A stretch of 64,000 nt of DNA from Cricetomys ansorgei (lineage: Eukaryota > Chordata > Mammalia > Rodentia > Nesomyidae), in NCBI GenBank assembly GCA_026225945.1, contig JAMJFZ010001796.1, positions 22,978,001-23,042,000 of the forward strand. Reading direction: 5' to 3'. Below the pieces are notes generated by a model. It made no database searches, was not told the origin of the DNA, and saw nothing but the letters and a program-made list of their open reading frames with translations. Of this stretch, positions 58,869-64,000 are shown piece after piece. Numbering within the stretch: position 1 is the first letter of the stretch; the number at the start of each line of letters is the position of its first letter. The position numbers were made by a program, and so were the translations under genes.

Positions 58869-58970
58869 GACCAGGCATGATGGCCCATATCCTTAACCCC
58901 AGCACTGAGAAAATCAAGGTCGGTGAGTTCAAGGCTAGCCTGGGCTAAACAAATTTTGTCTCAACAAACA
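58869..58970 (+). mobile_element. B1 SINE, shortened
   Basis: It has gaccaggcatgatggccc, taaccccagcactgag, gagttcaaggctagcctgg and ttgtctcaacaaacaa. Confidence 0.82.
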
Positions 58971-58971
58971 A

Positions 58972-58972
<1 letters not shown>

Positions 58973-59024
<52 letters not shown>

Positions 59025-59036
59025 CTTATCTATCTA
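58973..59036. repeat. (TCTA)n microsatellite
   Basis: About 16 TCTA units, with one variant unit near the 3' end, grown on the 3' tail of the preceding B1. Confidence 0.96.
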
Positions 59037-62000
59037 ATATGTGTGTCATACTGATGCAATTTAAGAAACATCACCCCACACCCCCTTTCCAGTTAGGGGA
59101 AGATTGGAGTAATTTCCATGGTCTCAGAGCAATTTAGGAACCATTGTTCCTTAGAAACATGTTCCTTAGAAGCAACTTAGAAACCATTCATTTCTGCTCT
59201 CAAGTATGTGGTTGTAGTGTCATCATTTTTAAAGCTTCACTCATTGTCAAAGAGTGACATCAGCCTCTCAAACTCTAAATAGCCCTCTTCACACAGGGTT
59301 GCCAGTTTCTCACCATCAAATCAAAGGCCTGATGTTGGTTGTGCCACCTGCCCTTGTTGATTGTGCTGCCTTACTCTGTTGGGCGGTGACAGGGGAGGAC
59401 TGCCATGTCAGAGCAGGAAATCCAGCTGTCTTTTATCTGCCTTTCTACCATATCCCATCGTACAGGCTTGATTGGTTCATTTCCTGAGTATTCAAGTCTA
59501 AGGGTGTAGTCAGGAAATCTTCCCGGTGTGAGTTTCTGAAGGACCTTATATATTCTTCACGCACAGCTGAGCCCTTATCTCATCAGGAACCCTTGGCTCA
59601 AGTTAAGTGTTGCAGCAACAGCAGCCACAAAAGGATTCAGGCCTTGGAAACAGCAAGTGTATCCACTGGTTCTAAAGAAAGAATATTCTAAAATGATAAT
59701 TGTATGTTATGTAACTCCCAAAGTAAAGCTTGAATATAATCACGGTTAGATGAAAAACTATGGTTTCTCTATACATGTGTAATATAAAGATTCGAATTGT
59801 ATTTCCTAAAACTATGCCTTCAAAATTCTTTGTGAAAAGATAAAATTTACTTAAGAAGTAAAGCATGACAGCTTTCCGTAATGAAGTTCTCAGATGGCGT
59901 CTGTTGCCCGGAGGGTAAGGGCTGCAGCTGTTGAGCTGTTGGCGGTCCCCCTGCTGTTTTGTTCTGGCTGTCACTTACTGATCTTTAGGAACTGAGGTCA
60001 CTGTTTTTTGGTCTATACATGATGTGCTCCGGTAGCCTAGGTTTCCTCTCTAGTCTTTGCCAGGCTTTGGCGAGGAACATGAGGTAGTAGTTGCAGTGGG
60101 TGGGAATGGGTGGTTAGCTTCCACATAAAAAGTGCCTAAAAACCAAATTTAGCTAGGGTGGCTTCCTTCTGAATTTTTTCCTTGTGCCTGTGTCTATTCC
60201 CTGAACATTCTTGAGCTTCTCCCATGAAATTGTTACTAATTATTAAAAGTCAAAGTTATATTCCTTTTCAGTGGATAAGTTTATTTCAGCAGACAGCTAA
60301 GGCTGTGTGTGTGAGGTGCGGTATCACTTGAGAAGCACAGGGGTGAACAAGCTAGAGTCAGTTCTGGAAACTGTGACTAATAGAAAGCCTTGATATAAGT
60401 GGCAAAGGGATAACTTGATTCTAAGAAATGGAATCCCACCTGCGCTAATTTAAATAAAATTGGGATTACTATGAGAAGCTGGTGGTTCTTCTAAAACCCA
60501 GGGCAGAAATCGGGAGGAAGGACTATGAGAAACTCATAACTAATAAGGCAGCAGAAGTATTGCTTTTCTCTCAAACACCCTGACAAGACCAGTCACCTTT
60601 CTGCTTGTGAGCTGAGCTCCTTTGTGTCACTTTGCATAGCAGCCATTCTCCTGCATGGCAGCATGCATGGGCAGTCTGTGGGTCACATACTGAAGTCTGG
60701 TCACAAGACCAAATCCATGGGACCAACTTTAAAATAGGTATTTTCCTAGGTAGTAGCTTGAAGTAGATGTGGGATCCAAACTTCCGTGGCCTTCTGCCCC
60801 ATAAGCCGGACTGTGAACTCTCTGGGAAGGAACGTGGAGAAAGCAGAAGTGAATGTTCTGTCTTTTTGAGTTCCCACTATAGTACAAAACAAAATGTTTT
60901 AAGTTCTTCCACAGAAAGAAAATAATTTTATGAAAGTTTAGAGGAGATAGAATGGGGAAATCTAGAATCATTTCTTAGAAGACAGAAAATTCTTTGCCAA
61001 CAGATCTCTTGGACTGAGAGTCTAAAATGGGTATAAAGAGGCATGAGGAACAGCTAGAGATATTACAGGCTGTTTTAAGAAGCTAGAGGAAGTGGGAGAA
61101 CCTGAAACAGGAGAACTGTGGAAGAGACAAGAGGAGTGAAAATATCTGGGGAAAAACAAAGGTAAATTATGCGTAAAGGAAAAGGTAGGAGAATCTTAGA
61201 TGAACATCCAGGCCTTGGACTGGGTGAGAGGGTAGATACTGGTGGCAGTCTAACCACAATAGTGTCAGAGCAGCCTTGGCTTCCACCATAGGCTTCATTA
61301 ATCCCTTGTTCTTTGCTATTTCCCTAGATGTCTGCATCTGTTCATGGCTCCGAGCCATACATGAATACTGTATTTGCTAGTAGTGACTTTCATCTCTGGT
61401 GAAAGAATTGTTTTTAAATTCAACTCAGTTGGCCACCAAAAAGTCTTACCTGACTCCCAGGCCTCCTCCTGGTTATTCTATGGCTTCTAACAATTTCACT
61501 GTTGTAGCTCAGATACTATTTGGATTGCAATTGCTTATTTAGTATTTTACTTGGTTATGAACCTGTTTTGATTGAAGATACCTTAGGATAAGTCTGGTCA
61601 GATGATTAGGTAGAAATGAAGGTGACCCTGAGGCCTGGAGACTGGTTGACTAGGAAATACAGAAGGATGAGGTGGGGTTTGGAATGGAAAATAATAAGAA
61701 CCAAAATTCCATTACCTCAAGATCATTGCTTGGTAACAGCATATGATGAGTGTACAGAGCAGGTGGAAGATGTCAATTTTAGGAGGTACTGATATTTAAC
61801 AAAAAAGAATTTAAAGGAATATGAACATTCATAGAATATATCAGTAGCTTTGGGAGGACCCTTAAGGAAGCCATTTGTCTTGGCTCCTATGTGCTGTAAT
61901 TGCCTCTCTGGCATTCCCTGTGCCACTTTGGCACCTCAATTTATGGGAGGCTCAGAGGCCTTTACAGTTTGGAGACCCATGGTTGTTAGAGTTATTTTCT

Positions 62001-62985
62001 GTCTTGATGTCAGAATTGTCATGAGGAAGTCTCACTTGATTTCTCTTTACAGTATATCTACCCCCTTTCATGAATTATTAGGCTTGTAATTCTGTCAAAA
62101 CCCCAAAGATAGTCTTAGTGAGCCCTTGCTGGCATTTAGGGACCACTGCTATTTGTCATAAATCATAGCATACTTAGTACTTTTAATATTTAGTAGTGGA
62201 CTCTTGTCCAGAATAACCAAAGAGCCACATTGGCTTCCTCTCTGGAATGATTTGCAATTATGTAATGAGATTTACAGTTTTAGGAACTTCTCAACTCTCT
62301 TAAATTATCATTCCCTTTTGAAACTCTCACAGTGGCATCCATGCTGGTTTCTTAGACCTTTGTAAAATCTGCTACCCAAACTCTAAAGATCACTGTCTCA
62401 GCTCATCTCTTCTATGATGTTGTGGACACAAAGATATTCTGACCACTTTCTTCTACATTTCTCGTGTCCTCCCCTTGAGGATATAATGTAAGGATAAATC
62501 TTGAAGGAAATAAAAGAGTTTTATAGTAGTGACTGTGAGAAGCAAATAGTGTTTTTTGGAAACACTGAAGGCTGAGAATGTAGAACAGGAATGGGTCTAG
62601 AGCAAACTTACATATATCTTCGATTATTTAACAAATTTTGGGGACTTAGAGGAGGAAAAATGAATAGGTCAGTGTGGGAGTAACAAATACAAGAGACTTG
62701 TAGTTGGACTTGGGGCTGTCTGGATTTAACTTGAGGCTATTGTAGTGAGACATAGAGAATGGGTTGCAGCATTGCTGGTTTGAATGAGGGCAGCAAAGTC
62801 CACTGAAGTCAACAGCTAAACAACATGGAAGCAAACGAAGAGAAGTTCTGGTTGCTGTGATGTATGGTGGGGAAGAGGGTTGGGTAGAGTCTGCTTGAGT
62901 ATTTCTGTCTGCTAGCTTTGTACTTAAAGGGCCAGTCTTCAGATAGTCAGCTATTTTTTGAATGATGGAAGCAAATACTTCTATT
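59037..62985. other. Intronic sequence, nothing recognised
   Basis: No exon, RNA gene or clear repeat. Open frames are short (up to 100 codons) and without family resemblance. Confidence 0.5.
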
Positions 62986-62989
62986 TAGA

Positions 62990-63137
62990 TTTTGTTTTGT
63001 TGGTACAGGGTCTTACTATATAGCGCTGGCTATCCTGGAACTTGGTGTGTAGACTAGAGGGCCTCAAGCTCACAGAGATCTACCTGCCTCTATCTCCTGA
63101 GTACTGGAATAAAAGCTGTAAGCCACCACACCTAGCT
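62990..63137 (-). mobile_element. B1 SINE, minus orientation
   Basis: It has ggtacagggtcttactatat, ctggctatcctggaacttgg, cctcaagctcacagagatc, tacctgcctctatctcctg and agccaccacacctagc. Confidence 0.9.
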
Positions 63138-64000
63138 TTTATTTGGTTTTGAAGATATTGAATTTTTTTAGGGGATAGATATAAATTGATGATGTGGCTA
63201 AAATTACTTTATGTAAATTATTTGATTTTAGTAGGAAAATGAAGTGGTGGCCAGGCAGCTAGATAAAGCAAATGGGAGAAATGAATGCTATGGAGGCATT
63301 GCTTACAAGCTTAGTACTAAGGAAAACAACTTTCTGCAATCATCCCCCTGCACAAAATGAGTATTTTGCTTTCTCAAGGGCACATTTCTCATTTAAATAA
63401 TCTTCTACAGAGAGGCCTAGTTATATGACACGGTGAGATTTTTTTATAAGTCCTTTCTGAGCCTTGGCTGCATCTGACTAGGAGGCAAAGAAAAGTAAAT
63501 CAGGCTGAGGAGGGGGCTTTTCTTTGTGTGACTATTGGGCTCCACCTGGTGGCCTATAAGGATTAGCTTGGGAAAAAACTGCATCTTGAAGAAGTCAAGG
63601 GAATGGAGGAGAATGGTCTTGGTACCAGCCTCTGTTACTGAGTGGTTGCTTTCCCAGACAACCAAGACAGCCTGTAGTCTGTGTACAGGAGCAGGAGCTC
63701 CTGACTCTTCATGCTGGCTGCAGCACCCTCATCCAGGAACAGAGTTGCTGGGGAAATGTTTGTTCCCACTTATCCAAACAGTGCACCCTAATCTGGCTGG
63801 AAAGACTATGGGAGTGCTGCTGGATTGGCAACTTTGAGCTGCTGCCTGTGCTGGATGCCCCCCCCCCCCGAGTCTCTCTGTTCTAAGATATACGAGGCCA
63901 GTTCTACAGGCTCATCATGCCAAGGAGGAAGCTGCCCAGGTGGGCGCTGTTGCTATTGCATCTTAGACAAGAAAAAACAAGAGTCAAAAGCCAAGAAGCC
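63138..64000. other. Intronic sequence with a (C)12 run at 63858-63869
   Basis: Nothing recognised beyond the homopolymer. The 100-codon frame at 63535-63837 shows no family signature. Confidence 0.5.

Larger units (their letters stand above)
57897..64000 (+). other. DIS3L2: DIS3L2 intron downstream of exon C (3' end outside window)
   Basis: It begins with donor gtaggt. It contains B1 copies, a TCTA microsatellite and mostly unique AT-rich sequence. No later DIS3L2 exon is visible before the window ends. Confidence 0.85.

Noticed and set aside
1..64000. CRISPR array, bacterial operon, phage or plasmid system
   Set aside because: The window is rodent nuclear DNA with spliced exons and SINEs. 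No regularly spaced identical repeats with unique spacers occur.

Overview
This is nuclear DNA from a muroid rodent. It is dense in rodent SINEs (B1, B2/B3, B4, ID), carries old L1 pieces, L2, MIR, MER5A and several LTR elements, and is rich in microsatellites. The B1 sequences and the protein differences from mouse hint at a cricetid (hamster, vole or deer mouse type) rather than Mus, but that is inference. There is no bacterial or phage organisation here.

The only protein-coding gene I can support is DIS3L2, on the + strand. It encodes the cytoplasmic 3'-5' exoribonuclease that removes uridylated RNAs such as pre-let-7. Three consecutive internal exons lie at 29775-30006, 55599-55699 and 57649-57896. 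Each has AG/GT borders and the reading phases join exactly (232, 101 and 248 nt). Together they encode about 194 residues of the N-terminal, cold-shock-domain half. Everything else is intron: more than 29.7 kb upstream, 25.6 kb, 1.95 kb, and more than 6.1 kb downstream.

Layout by region. 1-7.2 kb: intron with B1, B4 and B3 SINEs, L1 scraps, an AT palindrome and a possible minus-strand LTR promoter. 7.85-10.26 kb: a non-coding LTR retroelement with two LTRs; a third copy of the LTR is at 41.8 kb. 10.7-18.1 kb: an old + strand L1 riddled with insertions, including a U6 snRNA pseudogene and a nested stack of LTR-type elements. 18.6-21.4 kb: L2 and MIR relics. 22.6-25.6 kb: B4/B3/ID cluster, a 311-nt pure-pyrimidine tract attached to a B1, and an L1 3' fragment. 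28-29.5 kb: B2-type, B1 and L1. 29.8 kb: first exon. 30-43 kb: mostly unremarkable intron with ID, B3, L2 and MLT1-like relics. 43.17-43.88 kb: a striking, nearly perfect inverted repeat around a MER5A. 44.3-46.8 kb: a MaLR-like element with two LTRs. 48.2-48.6 kb: a solo LTR with a sense-oriented TATA box. 48.9-53.4 kb: B2/B3, L1 and L2 relics. 55.6-57.9 kb: two exons. 57.9-64 kb: intron with B1s and a TCTA microsatellite.

No wholly new system stands out. The observations most worth a second look are the 43 kb inverted repeat, the pyrimidine tract, the weak splice donor of the 101-nt exon, and the three-copy LTR family.
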